NCBI RefSeq assembly: GCF_004769405.1
Contig: NZ_RQES01000005.1
Location: 496,001 to 560,000, forward strand
DNA: 64,000 nucleotides
Source: Leptospira selangorensis
Lineage (GTDB): Bacteria; Spirochaetota; Leptospiria; Leptospirales; Leptospiraceae
Direction: 5' to 3'
Positions 21,501 to 29,478 of the stretch are shown here, in pieces. How positions within the stretch are numbered: the stretch's first letter is position 1; each line of letters begins with the position of its first letter. The notes under the pieces were generated by a model, which had not been told where the DNA came from, did not search any database, and saw only the letters and a list, made by a program, of their open reading frames with translations. The translations under genes were made by a program, and so were the position numbers.

Positions 21501-22403
21501 GATTCTTTTGACATCCTCTTCTAATAGTACAGGTACTCTTCTTAATAGAGGACTATGAAATGGAGCCGAAATTTTCAGAAATGTCCAAGATTCCAGGTTG
21601 GGAAAACTGTTGTTCGCAAGAAAACTTCTGAACTCCAACAAAGACTCTGGAGATCCGCAGAGCACTCGAGCCTTTGGACCATTCTTTAAACCTAAATATA
21701 CGGTATCTTCGGAACTTCTATTTACATTGAATTTTTCTAATTCTTGTATTAATAAAGGATCGTTTTCCGATTTTAAAGCCGCCATAGGAGAGGCGATCTC
21801 ATCCGGTTTCAAAAGTTTTTTAGCAGAAACATCCAATTCTAAAATTGGAAATTCTTCTTGGACTCGAACTCCTAAACTAATAAGATTTCTAAGTATCAGA
21901 GATAAGTTTTTTAAGAATGTGGATTTGTCTGGAGAGGAAGATAATAAGAATCCTGCATATACCCCCTGAGAATGGCCGAATATCCCCGAAGTCTCGTTAA
22001 ATAATGTCTCCCAATTAGATTCATCCTGGAGAACTCTATATAATGCGGAAGCTTGAGCTAAAAAGATAAGGGGGATACTATATGAACAATTTTTTAGGAT
22101 AGAATGGTCCGGGGTTAACTCAGGTCGATCCAACCAATCCTTTAATTGAAAACCTAAAGGTAATGTTTCTATAAGTCTGTCTTTGTGGATTGCCTTACAT
22201 TCTTCTTCGATAGAAGAGAAGACAGTTTGCCAAAATTCTGAATTAGAATGACCTTCTTCATAGAAAGAACGCAACTCAGGGATAGGATCTATACCTTGTC
22301 CACCGAAGGTTACGAATATTTTAGCAGATTGAGCGGAAAGATTTTTAAAGATAGTTGATACTTGTTCAGAAGACAAAGCTCCGCTTGAATAATTCGTTTT
22401 CAT
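12498..22403 (-). CDS. fas: Type I fatty acid synthase megasynthase (AT-ER-DH-MPT-ACP-KR-KS)
   Basis: This 3301-residue polypeptide has the order of fungal and mycobacterial FAS-I. The acetyltransferase has GHSQG with Ser145 and His283. The FMN enoyl reductase covers about 430-770, with GGGMTPS and IEGGAAGGHH. The dehydratase has a MaoC-type hot dog with Asp1384 and His1389. The malonyl/palmitoyl transferase has GHSLG with Ser1593, Arg1618 for the malonyl carboxylate, and His1718. The ACP has GGNSSKRNQV with attachment Ser1960. The ketoreductase covers about 2350-2600, with Tyr2508 and Lys2512. The ketosynthase has Cys2959 in AACATAG, His3113 and His3154. Every catalytic residue that I can place is intact, so it should be active once AcpS adds the cofactor. 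A GGAAGGG site precedes the ATG. The known mycobacterial FAS-I is about 3070 residues. The family is otherwise known to me from fungi and Corynebacterium/Mycobacterium/Nocardia relatives, so its presence in a spirochaete suggests ancient transfer or a wider distribution. Confidence 0.95.
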   Translation of the reverse strand: MKTNYSSGALSSEQVSTIFKNLSAQSAKIFVTFGGQGIDPIPELRSFYEEGHSNSEFWQTVFSSIEEECKAIHKDRLIETLPLGFQLKDWLDRPELTPDHSILKNCSYSIPLIFLAQASALYRVLQDESNWETLFNETSGIFGHSQGVYAGFLLSSSPDKSTFLKNLSLILRNLISLGVRVQEEFPILELDVSAKKLLKPDEIASPMAALKSENDPLLIQELEKFNVNRSSEDTVYLGLKNGPKARVLCGSPESLLEFRSFLANNSFPNLESWTFLKISAPFHSPLLRRVPVLLEEDVKRIGFNPKQSDLKIPLYDTRDGRDLRTESDLALALSRMAVAETLDWEICLGSLEKEESKVLLISFGPGVDAEKLCSPVLKGKSYLVRNLSKSESYRSFTKETNLEFPKSWKEFQPETVELPSGKVFLKNNYSVWTGRVPIFGGGMTPSTVEPEIVIAAAKEGYLVEWAGGGQVTEELFRKRMEVFQKELPPGIGIVINLLYLDAYLWNLQVPLVKKLKSEGAPIEGVTISAGIPETEEAIRILKDFEAHGIWLNSFKPGTQKQIRQVISIAKQIPDSKILMQIEGGAAGGHHSWEDLEELVRSTYGEIRDCKNIILAVGGGIAEPQDSKSWLFGTWAGKNPMPVDAIFLGTRLMAAKECATSEKIKQALVEISGSENWKTTQEGKNAGGVISGRSGLGADIYYAENTWTKLSSLAEELTKGKETEEAKKSVLSKKKELINLINSTAKPYFGDLEEMNYTQILSRYLELTCPGQRLVSPEGNWPDHPFIDKSFRNRFIELVQRFEARISEPSNQSSILEKINSDFDQNVFLNEWKTRYKNADTILILPEDIIFFFDVCKRPGKPINFIPVIDEDLVKWIRSDSLWYSHCENIEPDSCAWIPGPKAIKGIHKANEPVSSIFQNFLQISLENSKPKKVQWEDLFDSDSQGKSILNLFPEEQIRNNSIYIFENLDITPNDWILGIAELGKGFLNAVLKSPKIGQTASDLKLFFEPRIGRKFIWETSGSEELLLIQVLEENKLKVELKLSEKDSAELKLFFYDPKNGAAIPFQRRFSAGKTLGTFIEEDLTYRERSGLDLYLKTWGLDQKIDLNSSKNVSQELESEIIIDKESILNFRKAIGELRRADLKSEPNPPLGMSTAFAWKVLLSPLFTLENKNLFRLLHFSQNFQWEKEASELVPGDKLRSKARLAKVRKLGSGQEIQILGEISKEGKKICSFQTGFLIRDVYSKFEEFDSLPFEKSILIRSEAESNLLNSIPWIYKNEDKETNHIGSKLKFTSKNRLVLSLGSNQELHTIEGKIAKVSGSHSEEWGKFKLEEKVIVGIPTSFDRFFSNLTEADSEIPLSKSYKVISETFYAPSDMGEYSAASGDTNPIHTDIDFAKYAGWKDRIVHGLWTSSRVIKQIVMDVCQGDPSRLSSFEETFEAPVYLGEELLLEAIHVSQKKGSQVLSVSLENRNGERKLSAKVIVSAKKTGYVFTGQGSQSQGMGMKLRDEFPEARNVWQRAENTTRDELGFSLLKIVQENPTQLKVGKKVWNHPKGVLHLTQFTQVALVTKSMADWEILKERGFLDHEAPFAGHSLGEFSALSARGFLGLENVIRIVYGRGLTMQSLVPRDKDGRSPFGMSVVLGNRHVGLDEETILKVVAQIKEETGLPLEVVNLNIRDKQYSVTGDLKALTEMENRFKEIVRGKKTTIRLEGIDVPFHSRVLVNGVAEFRKTLEANVPQISGFEELDGKYIPNLVAKPFSINKEFIKYVWEVSGSPILEKILKEEQKLSNKELRRILLIELLAYQFAMPVQWIKTQDQFFQDLKVRRLIDLGARGDLAGMARQTLREVSDPSSFEILHIEENRNIVFSELEDCETAEFSKLREIPEPIAAEAPVAKSDIKTAPAQIQETVQESQQFGGEEASVNLSKKDALFVLLSLKAGIRPEEISEDENIDILFGGNSSKRNQVMADLGAEFKTTSLDGAHEKSLKDLIKSLEEQSAYTQPGPYLRTSFEETLKKFFPPDFGRTEVFKYLKEERGLSASGVFAISIFLPLYVREGDSLRKGALSSIALNSRIGNSKDASKWLDKAVDLFAQSKGIRIGKLSANNSGSATGAKVDAAALEELERKYFGAEGIFGKAIKNFQSRLLGEDPFAEFLIKDLNVLQEARQKIQAESAPSSLFEEKKIVRFSNSEQWAKKKLLQNLTNIRAGASDVFSLEEEKYFANHASPLLSQVLKYWDQILQNDQTHFPEEKKNIESKSEYLRSISSKWDQNRNPIFQAENSVLRPKLDISEEGNLNFKEVEYSTKLKEFFQGKISIGTSKDQGGGWTENQKETEAILNSITSSSKEGISFAGLKVLVTGGGPNSIALETVFVLLAGGADIILTTTSYSSEKVKFYKKIFQKYGAKGSSLSLVPFSQGSFEDIRLLSEWLVQKDWEPDVLIPFGAVGEENTGSQLDDSSLTSLRVMLLGVEKLIGTLGRMKNTPTETSPLHVILPLSPNHGIFGRDGMYAETKLGLETLFRKKFSEEDDWGKHTRIHGCVIGWVRGTGLMEANDLVAQALEEKSGVLTFSRREMGLLLGNLIHTCAFRSSEQITKANFTGGLDSQTDLGKTLGKIRSDILLEAKVKKETFTLKSKIILEKQETITREYLPKEVYKYPSIPSQTKLNEIGHLKELDLSQTICVVGFAELGPAGSSMTRWELEKSETLSLEAALELAWMMGFIKYQAADKGRSWTDSETGEAVAEWEIKSKYEEKILAHTGIRIIDKESVGFDPSALFSFVDVVLEEDFFIPVSNSKEAEEFKKAEPEATEIYHDSEKDKWFVRRKKGSTIKARKASDFNRKVAGQIPKGWDPAKYGLTKDLTAQVDPITVYNLYCTCEAFLRSGMEPMELYRFLHPGLVGSTVGSGMGGMGKLKRMFHDFLLGKERQHDALQESLINVTTAWALTSYVGGYGPVQTPVAACATAGISLEMAASLIKEGKAGFMLAGAFDDFAMESLVGFGDMQATASSVEMLEQGIDPKGMCRPNDIRRGGFVEAQGGGVVLLARADLALEAGLPVYGILAYAGSKTDGIQASIPAPGLGLLSLGAESEKEKSPLRNALSAFGLTADDIGVAYKHDTSTKANDKNENKLLYNLLSKLGRTPGNLLPVVSQKSLTGHSKGGAAAWQTIGILQTLEEGIVTGNRNLEEVDPDMNDYEFITFTDESIPFGKHNIKAGMLTTLGFGHVGALCLFVHSDYFLAALTQEQRETYLKLRKKREIRNRNRYHEIRMGIGKPLYERHTKSYFQEEEIGILLNANYRSKQEEK

Positions 22404-22609
22404 TTATTGACCCTTCCATTTTTACTTTTTTCATTTATAAAGATTTCATTTGAAATGGAAGAGTTTACGTTTTGATTTCAAGAAAAAAATTTTTTACGCT
22501 TAATAAAATCAAAATCGTAATGTTCGAACGCTGTTCTATAAGATGTAACAAGTGCTATACATTTCTATTTTCCTATTTTATAATATGAATGTATAATTAT
22601 TGTGCTGAT

Positions 22610-22648
22610 GAACATTTGTTAGTTAAATAAGTTAGTTAACAATTGTTC
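22610..22648. promoter_or_regulatory. Pair of candidate operators upstream of fas
   Basis: AACATTTGTT (22611-22620) and AACAATTGTT (22638-22647) are palindromic decamers with centres 27 bp apart. The second is embedded in GTTAACAATTGTTCGTTAAT. The same motif class recurs at 40131-40163 and 49241-49256. A dimeric regulator of the TetR type would fit such half-sites. This is inference. Confidence 0.5.
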
Positions 22649-22711
22649 GTTAATTTTGTTTGATTATCGTTTAGGATCTTTTATCTTAAGACAATATAGT
22701 TTATAATAAAT

Positions 22712-22723
22712 GAACGTTTGTTT
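22712..22723. promoter_or_regulatory. Third candidate operator in the fas/nitrilase gap
   Basis: AACGTTTGTT (22713-22722), preceded by TG and A, matches the AACRNNYGTT pattern. It lies about 55 bp upstream of the nitrilase-like start, close enough to affect that promoter. Confidence 0.4.
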
Positions 22724-22774
22724 ATTTTATATTAATAAAATATAAAGTGTTTTAGGAGTAGGGAAGAGGTTGGT

Positions 22775-23905
22775 ATGAGGAAGTATTCGTTTTACGGCAT
22801 TCTATCATTGGTTTGTGCATATTTTATTTGGACTTATTCTTTTTTAGGGAATTCACCTGAGGAGAAGGCTTTTGAGATCAGCTTTTATTCTTATGGTAAG
22901 GATTCTGGCAAAGGAAATTTGATTGGAGTGGAACCTTTTATGACTCCCGGTGATTATTCGAGCCATAATAGGTTCTTGGATAAGACCGAATCTTATTTTA
23001 TAAATGCAAAACAGTCGGGATGGATCTCTGATAAGACAATTTTCGTTTTCCCCGAATATTATGGTACTTGGCTGGTTGTCTCAGGAGAGAAATCATCTTT
23101 ATATACTTCTCCTGACTTGAAATCCGGAATGATATATTTCATTCTTCGAAATCCTTTTTCATTTTTATATTATCTTCTTATTTCTAAGGAGAATGATAAG
23201 GTGCAGGCGGCTATATTTAAGATCAAAGCTCACGAGATGAAAAAGATCTATGAGAGTATCTTCTCTGCTCTTGCTCAAAAATACCAGGTAACTATTTTAG
23301 CCGGCTCTATCGTTTTGCCTTCTCCTTCTGTTCAGAATGGAAAAATAGTTTTAGGTCCTTCTTCTTTATTTAATACGAGCTTTGTGTTCGGAAAGGACGG
23401 TTCTGTTTTAGGAGAACCGATTCGCAAAAAGTTTTTAACGGAAGAAGAGAAACCGTTCTTAGATTCTAATTTGAAACCGGGGACAGTTATAGATACGCCT
23501 GCAGGTAAAATGGGAGTTTTAGTTTGCGCGGACTCTTGGTATCCTGAATCTTATTCGAATCTGAAAGAATCTGGCGCGGATTTTATCGCAGTTCCTTCCT
23601 ATATAAATCGAGGAGAGGTTTCGGTTTGGGACCAGGCTTGGGCAGGATATAATGGAGAAAAAAATCCTTCCGATGTGGATCCAAAAGATATCGGGAAGAT
23701 CACGGAAGGGCAGGCCTGGAAAAAATACGCGTTGGAAACTAGAGCTGCCAGATCCGGATTTAAGAACGGTATTAATGTTTTTTTACAGGGAAAACTTTGG
23801 GATCTGGAATCGGACGGCCAAGCTTTTATTTTGAGGAATGGAAAGCCTGAAAACGTTTCGGTTCCCGAACATAATAAAAATAGAATATATAATCTTTGGT
23901 TTTAG
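22775..23905 (+). CDS. Membrane-anchored carbon-nitrogen hydrolase (nitrilase superfamily)
   Basis: This 376-residue protein has an N-terminal hydrophobic helix (about residues 5-24) and then a nitrilase fold. The catalytic triad is visible: Glu94 in FPEYYGTW, Lys218 or Lys219 in EPIRKKFL, and Cys251 in [11 protein letters not shown]. Nitrilase-family enzymes cut or form C-N bonds in amides or nitriles, and some are apolipoprotein N-acyltransferases. Here the multi-TM N-terminus of Lnt is missing, so a membrane-tethered amidase facing the periplasm is more likely. Divergence from fas across a shared operator region hints at a lipid-related substrate, but this is inference. The 3' end overlaps the convergent response-regulator gene by 4 bp. 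Confidence 0.85.
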   Translation: MRKYSFYGILSLVCAYFIWTYSFLGNSPEEKAFEISFYSYGKDSGKGNLIGVEPFMTPGDYSSHNRFLDKTESYFINAKQSGWISDKTIFVFPEYYGTWLVVSGEKSSLYTSPDLKSGMIYFILRNPFSFLYYLLISKENDKVQAAIFKIKAHEMKKIYESIFSALAQKYQVTILAGSIVLPSPSVQNGKIVLGPSSLFNTSFVFGKDGSVLGEPIRKKFLTEEEKPFLDSNLKPGTVIDTPAGKMGVLVCADSWYPESYSNLKESGADFIAVPSYINRGEVSVWDQAWAGYNGEKNPSDVDPKDIGKITEGQAWKKYALETRAARSGFKNGINVFLQGKLWDLESDGQAFILRNGKPENVSVPEHNKNRIYNLWF

Positions 23906-24318
23906 GACTTCAGTTTGTTTAAAAAATCCGAGGAGACTCCGCTTGTAGGCAAAAGTATAACTTCTCCTTTTTTTAAAGGAACTTTTGGGACCATATATTC
24001 TACTCCCGCAAACCAAGGAAGAAAATATTTACTTATAGCCATTACACCGGAAACATCAAAGCCAGTCGTGGCGATTACCTTTATTCCTGGGAATCCATCT
24101 TGGTAGATCTTGCGGATCATCCAAAGTCCGGATGTTTGGGTTTCCATCGTGATATCGGTAATAACCGCTTTAAGTTTTTGTTTATTCGCAAGATAAAGAT
24201 CCCAACCTTGGGAAGCATCAATAGCGCGAAGAACTTCGCATCCGTTTTCCTGCAGATAAGTTTTTAAATTATTCGCATAACGATCATTATCATCTACTAC
24301 GAGAACTAATGGTTTCAA
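23902..24318 (-). CDS. Single-domain response regulator
   Basis: This 138-residue CheY-like receiver has an acidic pair Asp9-Asp10, phospho-acceptor Asp55 in VITDITME, Thr84/Thr85 in ATTGFD, and Lys112 in VPK. No output domain follows, so it acts by protein contact or as a phosphorelay element. It starts with TTG in a TTGA overlap with the stop codon of the ABC transporter gene, implying translational coupling. It is the last gene of the operon that runs from the acyl-CoA dehydrogenase. No partner kinase gene lies nearby. Confidence 0.88.
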   Translation of the reverse strand: MKPLVLVVDDNDRYANNLKTYLQENGCEVLRAIDASQGWDLYLANKQKLKAVITDITMETQTSGLWMIRKIYQDGFPGIKVIATTGFDVSGVMAISKYFLPWFAGVEYMVPKVPLKKGEVILLPTSGVSSDFLNKLKS

Positions 24319-26222
24319 GGCAGCATCCCCGCTCCGGCGTATTGGTTGTCCGTAAGTTTTCTATAAAGACCGTTCATTTCCATTAGAGAAGTATGATTTC
24401 CTTCTTCTATGATCCTTCCGTTGTCCATAACAAGTATGCGCGGAATATCTTTGATTGTGGAAAGTCTATGAGCTATCACGAATGTAGTGCGGTTCGCAAA
24501 TAATCTGCGGAATGCATCGCTGACTAATCTTTCCGACTCGGCATCTAATGCGGAAGTAGCCTCGTCCAAGATCATTATTTCAGGATCTCTTAATAGAGCT
24601 CTTGCGATCACAAGTCTTTGTCTTTGTCCGCCTGAAAGATTTAGACCTCTTACTCCCAAGATACTATCGTATCCGTTATCCATTTGTTTGATGAAGTCAT
24701 GAGCATGAGCAAGTCTCGCGGCTCGGATCACATCTTTGCGAGTAGCTCCCGGTTTCCCGTAAGCGATATTATCTGCTACTTTTCCATGAAATAGAAAAAT
24801 GTCTTGGGTTACGATCCCAATCTTATTACGAAGGTCTGCAAGAGATAGGTCTTTGATATTCTGCCCATCGAACTCAATTGATCCGACACTTGGATCAAAG
24901 AATCTAGGAATTAAGTCCATCAATGTGGACTTCCCACAACCGCTTGCACCGACGATCGCGACTGTTTCCCCTACTTTCACGTTTAAATTAATATCTTTCA
25001 GGACTTCCGCATTTGTTCCCGGATACGCGAAGTTGAGTCCTTTGAATTGGATGGAGTTTGTGACTCTTTCTACTTTTACCTTTTGTTCTTCGCTATGATC
25101 TTCCGTTTCTAGATCAATGATCTCGAAGATCCTTCTTCCTGCGATGATTGCTTGGGAAATTTTTCCCACCATTTGTGATAATTGTGTTAAAGGGCGTAGA
25201 AGGAAAAGGAGGGTGAGTAGGAACACCATGAACTGCCCAACTGTGAATGGAGAGCCTACATTTCCTGCGAGAATGTATCTCGCGCCTAATGCGAAAAATC
25301 CAAGAGCTACTAAGGAAGAAGTTAATTCTACCAAGCTTGGTGCGATTTGAAGATAATATTGTCCCTTAAAATTCCTGCGATAAACGTTCTGGTTGATCTT
25401 CTGGAATTTTTCTTTCTCGTACTTCTCCGTATTAAAAACACGGATCACTTTGATCCCGGAAATCATCTCCTGTAAATTTGCGTTTAGATCCGCTAGTTTT
25501 TCTTGGAATCTTTCCGTAGATCTTGTGATCTTTTTTGTGAACAATGTCACTGGCAGGATGATCAAAGGAACTGTTCCACATGCTATAAGAAGAAGTTCCG
25601 TATTCAGATAAAGTAATACTAGAAGGTGAGTGATCACATAGAAAAAGTTGATGGTAGCATCTCTAAAATTAGAAGAGATCACAGCTGCCACAACTTCCAC
25701 ATCGTTGATGATCCTACTCATCAAAAGCCCCGTTTTTTCCTTAAAGAAAAAGGTAAGAGGGAGCATTTGATTTTTTTCGAATAATTCCTGTCGTATATCC
25801 CGAACGGCCCAATAGCCTGCGGTCGCAAGACAATACACTGAGGCAAGATATGTGATTAGTTTAAGTCCATATAAAGGAAGGATCAAAAGACAGACTGCCC
25901 AGACCACTTCCTTAGGTTCCATATACTTGGTGCGTCCGTTAGACCATCTTTTAACGTCGATAAGAACTTTCTTAGCCCTTTCTACCGGGTTTAAACGGAT
26001 CTCAAGATTGGATTCTTCTTTAGCGATGATCTCTTGTTCTGCTTCCGTGAATTCAAATTGAAAGCGGGTGTTCGGATCCGCCGCCATAGTATCGAAAAGA
26101 GGAATGATAGAAGTTAAAGAGACTGCGTTTAGAACTGCGGTAAGGAGGGCAAACGCAATGCCTAATGAAAATCTGTACTTATAGCGTACTGAATAACTCA
26201 TTAAACGGAAGAAAATTTTCAT
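24315..26222 (-). CDS. MsbA-type ABC exporter (half-transporter, TMD-NBD)
   Basis: This 635-residue protein fuses a six-helix exporter membrane domain (about residues 1-370) to a nucleotide-binding domain. The NBD has Walker [10 protein letters not shown] near residue 420, signature LSGGQRQRL, Walker [10 protein letters not shown] and a switch His in AHRLST. The architecture matches MsbA-like lipid flippases and related exporters that work as homodimers. An unusual charged insertion of about 70 residues lies between the first two membrane helices, on the periplasmic side. Lipid A or phospholipid export is plausible, but drug export cannot be excluded. It begins 6 bp after trpG and is probably cotranscribed with it. 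Confidence 0.9.
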   Translation of the reverse strand: MKIFFRLMSYSVRYKYRFSLGIAFALLTAVLNAVSLTSIIPLFDTMAADPNTRFQFEFTEAEQEIIAKEESNLEIRLNPVERAKKVLIDVKRWSNGRTKYMEPKEVVWAVCLLILPLYGLKLITYLASVYCLATAGYWAVRDIRQELFEKNQMLPLTFFFKEKTGLLMSRIINDVEVVAAVISSNFRDATINFFYVITHLLVLLYLNTELLLIACGTVPLIILPVTLFTKKITRSTERFQEKLADLNANLQEMISGIKVIRVFNTEKYEKEKFQKINQNVYRRNFKGQYYLQIAPSLVELTSSLVALGFFALGARYILAGNVGSPFTVGQFMVFLLTLLFLLRPLTQLSQMVGKISQAIIAGRRIFEIIDLETEDHSEEQKVKVERVTNSIQFKGLNFAYPGTNAEVLKDINLNVKVGETVAIVGASGCGKSTLMDLIPRFFDPSVGSIEFDGQNIKDLSLADLRNKIGIVTQDIFLFHGKVADNIAYGKPGATRKDVIRAARLAHAHDFIKQMDNGYDSILGVRGLNLSGGQRQRLVIARALLRDPEIMILDEATSALDAESERLVSDAFRRLFANRTTFVIAHRLSTIKDIPRILVMDNGRIIEEGNHTSLMEMNGLYRKLTDNQYAGAGMLP

Positions 26223-26228
26223 TTGGTT

Positions 26229-26807
26229 TTATACTTCTGAAACGATTCGAGAAAAGTTTCTCACCAGTTCCAATCCGTTTTGGGTCATGATGGACTCCGG
26301 ATGGAATTGAACTCCATATAAATGAGGTTTTGTTTTATGACGTACTCCCATGATAATCCCATCTTCCGTTTTAGAGGAAACTTCTAAAACATCGGGAAGA
26401 CTTTCAGGTTGGATCACAAGAGAATGATATCTGGTAGCTAAAAATGGAGAAGGCAAGGACTTATAAATGTCCTTACCATCATGTTCTATCAGGCTTACTT
26501 TACCGTGCATAATAGTCGGAGCGTTTACGATCTTTCCGCCATGGACAAGACCGATGGCTTGGTGACCTAAACATACACCTAAGATCGGTAATTGTCCCGC
26601 CAGTTCTTTTAAAATATCAATACAAACCCCTGAATCTTCGGGACGTCCCGGACCTGGACTTAAAATAATCCCTTTGGGAGCTAATCTTTTGATCTCGCTT
26701 AGGTCTATCTTATCGTTTCGGAAAACTTCTACCTGATTGCCGATCTGCGAAAAATACTGATACAGATTGTATGTAAAAGAATCGTAATTGTCTACGAGAA
26801 GGATCAT
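26229..26807 (-). CDS. trpG: Anthranilate synthase component II (glutamine amidotransferase)
   Basis: This 192-residue class I glutamine amidotransferase supplies ammonia to anthranilate synthase (chorismate to anthranilate, first step of tryptophan synthesis). The triad is visible: Cys79 in GVCLGHQ, His169 and Glu171 in FHPES. The oxyanion segment [10 protein letters not shown] is present. Its ATG overlaps the trpE TGA in ATGA. The same subunit type also serves p-aminobenzoate synthase (PabA), and one protein may serve both. Adjacency to trpE favours the tryptophan role. Confidence 0.92.
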   Translation of the reverse strand: MILLVDNYDSFTYNLYQYFSQIGNQVEVFRNDKIDLSEIKRLAPKGIILSPGPGRPEDSGVCIDILKELAGQLPILGVCLGHQAIGLVHGGKIVNAPTIMHGKVSLIEHDGKDIYKSLPSPFLATRYHSLVIQPESLPDVLEVSSKTEDGIIMGVRHKTKPHLYGVQFHPESIMTQNGLELVRNFSRIVSEV

Positions 26808-28318
26808 CTATTCCATTCTCCTTTCAATCCGTTTCTTGCGAAGTCCACCGCACGGAGTAATGCGGCCATTTTGTTTTTGGTCTCTTCTAGTTCGCCTTCA
26901 GGAGAAGAATCGTAAACCACTCCGCCACCTGCCTGCACGAATGCTTTCTCTCCATAAAAAGAGATGGTGCGGATCACGATCGCCATATCGGTATCTCCTT
27001 GGTAGGAAATATAACCTAAGGCTCCTGAATAAATACCTCTTCTAGTCCTTTCCAGTTCGTCTATGATTTCCATAGCTCTGATCTTAGGTGCACCTGAAAC
27101 TGTTCCTGCAGGAAGAGTAGCGCGGAGAAGATCATAAACCGATTTTTCTTCTTCCAAAATTCCGGAACATTGGCTCACGATATGCATAACGTGGGAATAT
27201 TTCTCTATAATTTTAAAATCTTCTACTCGAACGCTTCCCGCTTCGCAAACCCTACCCAAGTCGTTTCTTCCCAGGTCTACGAGCATGATATGTTCTGCGA
27301 TCTCTTTAGGATCCGCTAAAAGATTCTCTTCCAAAAGTTTATCCGCTTCCGGATTAGCTCCTCTCGGTCTTGTTCCTGCAATCGGTCTTAAGTAAGTCTT
27401 TCTATCCTTACATTTCACCATGATCTCAGGAGAAGATCCGACCAAGGAAATATCATCCAACTTTAGGAAATACATATAAGGACTCGGATTTACAGTTCTT
27501 AATCCACGATATACTTGAAAAGGAGGGACACCTGGTCGGAATTCCAGCTTTCTAGAAGGAACTACTTGGAATATATCTCCTGCGTAAATATATTCCTTCG
27601 CTTTCTGGACAGCTTTTTTATAATCTTCGTCAGGAATATTAGGAGTGTATTCTAATTTCTCTTTGGACTCTAACGGATGTTTGACCCAACCAGGAAGTTC
27701 TCCTTCTCTGATCTCTTTTTCAATCGCATCAATTCTTTCTAATGTAGCTTCGTAACAAGCTTTTGGATCTTCGTATTCGGAAAGACGAGCATTTACAACG
27801 ATCCTCAAAAGACGATCCACATGATCGACCACAAGAACCTCGTCATATAATGCGAAGTATGCGTCAGGAGCCGGTTCATCTTCCGGTTTAGTATCCGGAA
27901 TATTTTCATAATAACGGACTGCGCCAAAGGAAAGAAAACCTACTGCTCCTCCTTGGAAAGAAGGAAGTCTATGATCCGGAACGTATTTGTCATCTCCCAT
28001 GGAATATTCCAATAGGAATAACGGATCGTATGTGATTATCTCCGTCTCAGGTTCTTTTCTTTTGGAAACATAGAATAGACCATTCTTACCATAGAGCAGC
28101 CTATAAGGATCTTTTCCTAAGAAAGAATTCCTACCGACATTCTCTCCACCTTCTACTGATTCTAGAAGAAAAGAATGTTTGGCCTCAGTGCCTCCCCATT
28201 TTGCAAAAAGAGACACCGGGGTTTCCAAATCCAAGAAGACTTGTTTGAAAACCGGGACCAGATTCCCGGATTTTGTTTTCTCCAGGAATTCTTCGTATGT
28301 TAAGGAAAATTCCTTCAG
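26804..28318 (-). CDS. trpE: Anthranilate synthase component I, probable CTG start
   Basis: This chorismate-binding enzyme converts chorismate to anthranilate with TrpG. The C-terminal domain has the conserved [20 protein letters not shown] and [17 protein letters not shown] stretches. The first standard-type start is TTG at 28234 (476 residues). However, the upstream frame still encodes typical TrpE sequence, including [11 protein letters not shown] just before DLETPVS, and it contains no ATG, GTG or TTG. A CTG at 28318-28316 gives a protein of 504 residues beginning at [18 protein letters not shown]. It overlaps the stop of the preceding gene as CTGA and is preceded by AGAAGGA at 8-nt spacing. 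I therefore place the start there. The family assignment is certain and the start is inferred. Confidence 0.93.
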   Translation of the reverse strand: MKEFSLTYEEFLEKTKSGNLVPVFKQVFLDLETPVSLFAKWGGTEAKHSFLLESVEGGENVGRNSFLGKDPYRLLYGKNGLFYVSKRKEPETEIITYDPLFLLEYSMGDDKYVPDHRLPSFQGGAVGFLSFGAVRYYENIPDTKPEDEPAPDAYFALYDEVLVVDHVDRLLRIVVNARLSEYEDPKACYEATLERIDAIEKEIREGELPGWVKHPLESKEKLEYTPNIPDEDYKKAVQKAKEYIYAGDIFQVVPSRKLEFRPGVPPFQVYRGLRTVNPSPYMYFLKLDDISLVGSSPEIMVKCKDRKTYLRPIAGTRPRGANPEADKLLEENLLADPKEIAEHIMLVDLGRNDLGRVCEAGSVRVEDFKIIEKYSHVMHIVSQCSGILEEEKSVYDLLRATLPAGTVSGAPKIRAMEIIDELERTRRGIYSGALGYISYQGDTDMAIVIRTISFYGEKAFVQAGGGVVYDSSPEGELEETKNKMAALLRAVDFARNGLKGEWNR

Positions 28319-29478
28319 AGGTTCGGTCCTTCTATCCCTTTACCTTCTGTTAGGTAGCGAGAGATGATCAATCTTTGGATTTGAGAAGTACCTTCGTAAA
28401 TTTGGAAAATTTTAGCGTCTCTCATCAGTTTTTCAACCGGGTATTCAGAGTTAAAGCCGTAACCGCCTAATACTTGTACTGCGTCAGTCGTAATTCTCAT
28501 ACAAGCATCTGCGCAAAAAGCTTTAGCGATAGAGGCTTGGTAAGTATTTCTGTAACCGTTGTCGATTAACCAAGCTGCTTGGTGGCAAAGAAGTCTTCCT
28601 GCTTCTATATCTCTCGCCATCTCTGCGATCATAAAGGAAATAGCTTGGTTCTCTACGATAGGTTTACCGAAAGCAGTTCTAGTTTTAGCATATTCTAATG
28701 CATGTTCCATAGCTGCTCTTGCAACGCCAACTGCCCCGATCGCAACACCTGGGCGAGTATGATCGAATGCTCCCATCGCGATCTTAAATCCATCACCTTC
28801 TTGACCGATCATTTGGCTTTTGTGGACTTTCACTTCTTCGAAAGTGATCCCTCTGGTGTCGGAACATTTTTGTCCCATGTTCAATTCTTTTTTTCCAACG
28901 ACTACACCCGGACTTTTGGAACTAACTATAAATCCTGTGATACCTTTATGACCCGCAGCAGGATCAGTTTTAGTAAGAACGAAGAACCAATCCGCATAAC
29001 CTGCGTTAGTGATCCACATCTTGGAACCGTTAATGATATATTCGTCTCCAACTTTTCTTGCAGTAGTACGAATACCTGCAACGTCGGAACCTGCGCCTGG
29101 TTCCGTAACTGCATAAGCACAGAGTTGGAATTGTTCAGTCATAGGCTGAACCCATTTTTTTAGGACTTCGTCACTTGCTCCGATAAGAACCGGTGCTAAT
29201 GCAAGGTTATTTGCAAGGATGGCAGTTGCCATCGCAGAACAACCCCAAAACAATTCTTCTCCGATGATAACGTCATCTAATTCGTGCATTCCGGCTCCGT
29301 TATATTTTTCCGGAATATGGATATTCATTAAGCCGATTTCCCAGGCCTTTTTCAAGATCTGAAGAGGGTATTCTCCCGTTTTATCATGATGTTCCGCTTT
29401 TGGGCGGATCTCATTTTTTGCAAAATCTCTGGCAAGACCTCTAAGCGCTTTTTGATCGTCTGAAAGAGCGAAATCCAT
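28315..29478 (-). CDS. Acyl-CoA dehydrogenase
   Basis: This 387-residue flavoprotein has the normal family length. It carries the FAD/acyl-binding stretch [15 protein letters not shown], the ITNAGYADW segment, the arginine-rich [13 protein letters not shown] region, and catalytic base Glu362 in IYEGTSQIQ. It oxidises acyl-CoA to enoyl-CoA and passes electrons to ETF. Leptospira use fatty acids as their main carbon source, so beta-oxidation or branched-chain amino acid breakdown are the likely pathways. It opens a tight operon with trpE, trpG, an ABC exporter and a response regulator, which is not an obvious functional grouping. Confidence 0.93.
   Translation of the reverse strand: MDFALSDDQKALRGLARDFAKNEIRPKAEHHDKTGEYPLQILKKAWEIGLMNIHIPEKYNGAGMHELDDVIIGEELFWGCSAMATAILANNLALAPVLIGASDEVLKKWVQPMTEQFQLCAYAVTEPGAGSDVAGIRTTARKVGDEYIINGSKMWITNAGYADWFFVLTKTDPAAGHKGITGFIVSSKSPGVVVGKKELNMGQKCSDTRGITFEEVKVHKSQMIGQEGDGFKIAMGAFDHTRPGVAIGAVGVARAAMEHALEYAKTRTAFGKPIVENQAISFMIAEMARDIEAGRLLCHQAAWLIDNGYRNTYQASIAKAFCADACMRITTDAVQVLGGYGFNSEYPVEKLMRDAKIFQIYEGTSQIQRLIISRYLTEGKGIEGPNL
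28327..28333 (-). promoter_or_regulatory. trpE: Ribosome binding site deciding the trpE CTG start
   Basis: On the minus strand AGAAGGA lies 8 nt before the proposed CTG, inside the last codons of the acyl-CoA dehydrogenase gene. The upstream TTG candidate at 28234 has no comparable purine-rich sequence. Confidence 0.6.

Larger units (their letters stand above)
22404..22774. promoter_or_regulatory. AT-rich divergent regulatory region between fas and the nitrilase-like gene
   Basis: This 371-bp gap separates two divergent genes and contains no open gene. It is strongly AT-rich. It holds three copies of an AACRNNYGTT palindrome (listed separately), a weaker GAAC-GCT-GTTC at 22526-22536, and a 14-bp palindrome ATTTCATTTGAAAT at 22443-22456, about 40 bp upstream of the fas start. 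I see no convincing -35/-10 pair that stands out from the AT-rich background. Dual control of both genes is likely from the geometry. Confidence 0.6.

Noticed and set aside
12498..22403. Reading the giant gene as a polyketide or PUFA synthase
   Set aside because: The FMN-type ER, internal MaoC DH and the ACP motif GGNSSKRNQV follow FAS-I order. PUFA synthases have tandem ACPs and FabA-like DH domains.
22443..22456. ATTTCATTTGAAAT as a distinct regulator site for fas
   Set aside because: The palindrome is real and noted in the region entry, but it occurs once, in very AT-rich DNA, and matches no operator that I know, so I do not claim a separate function.
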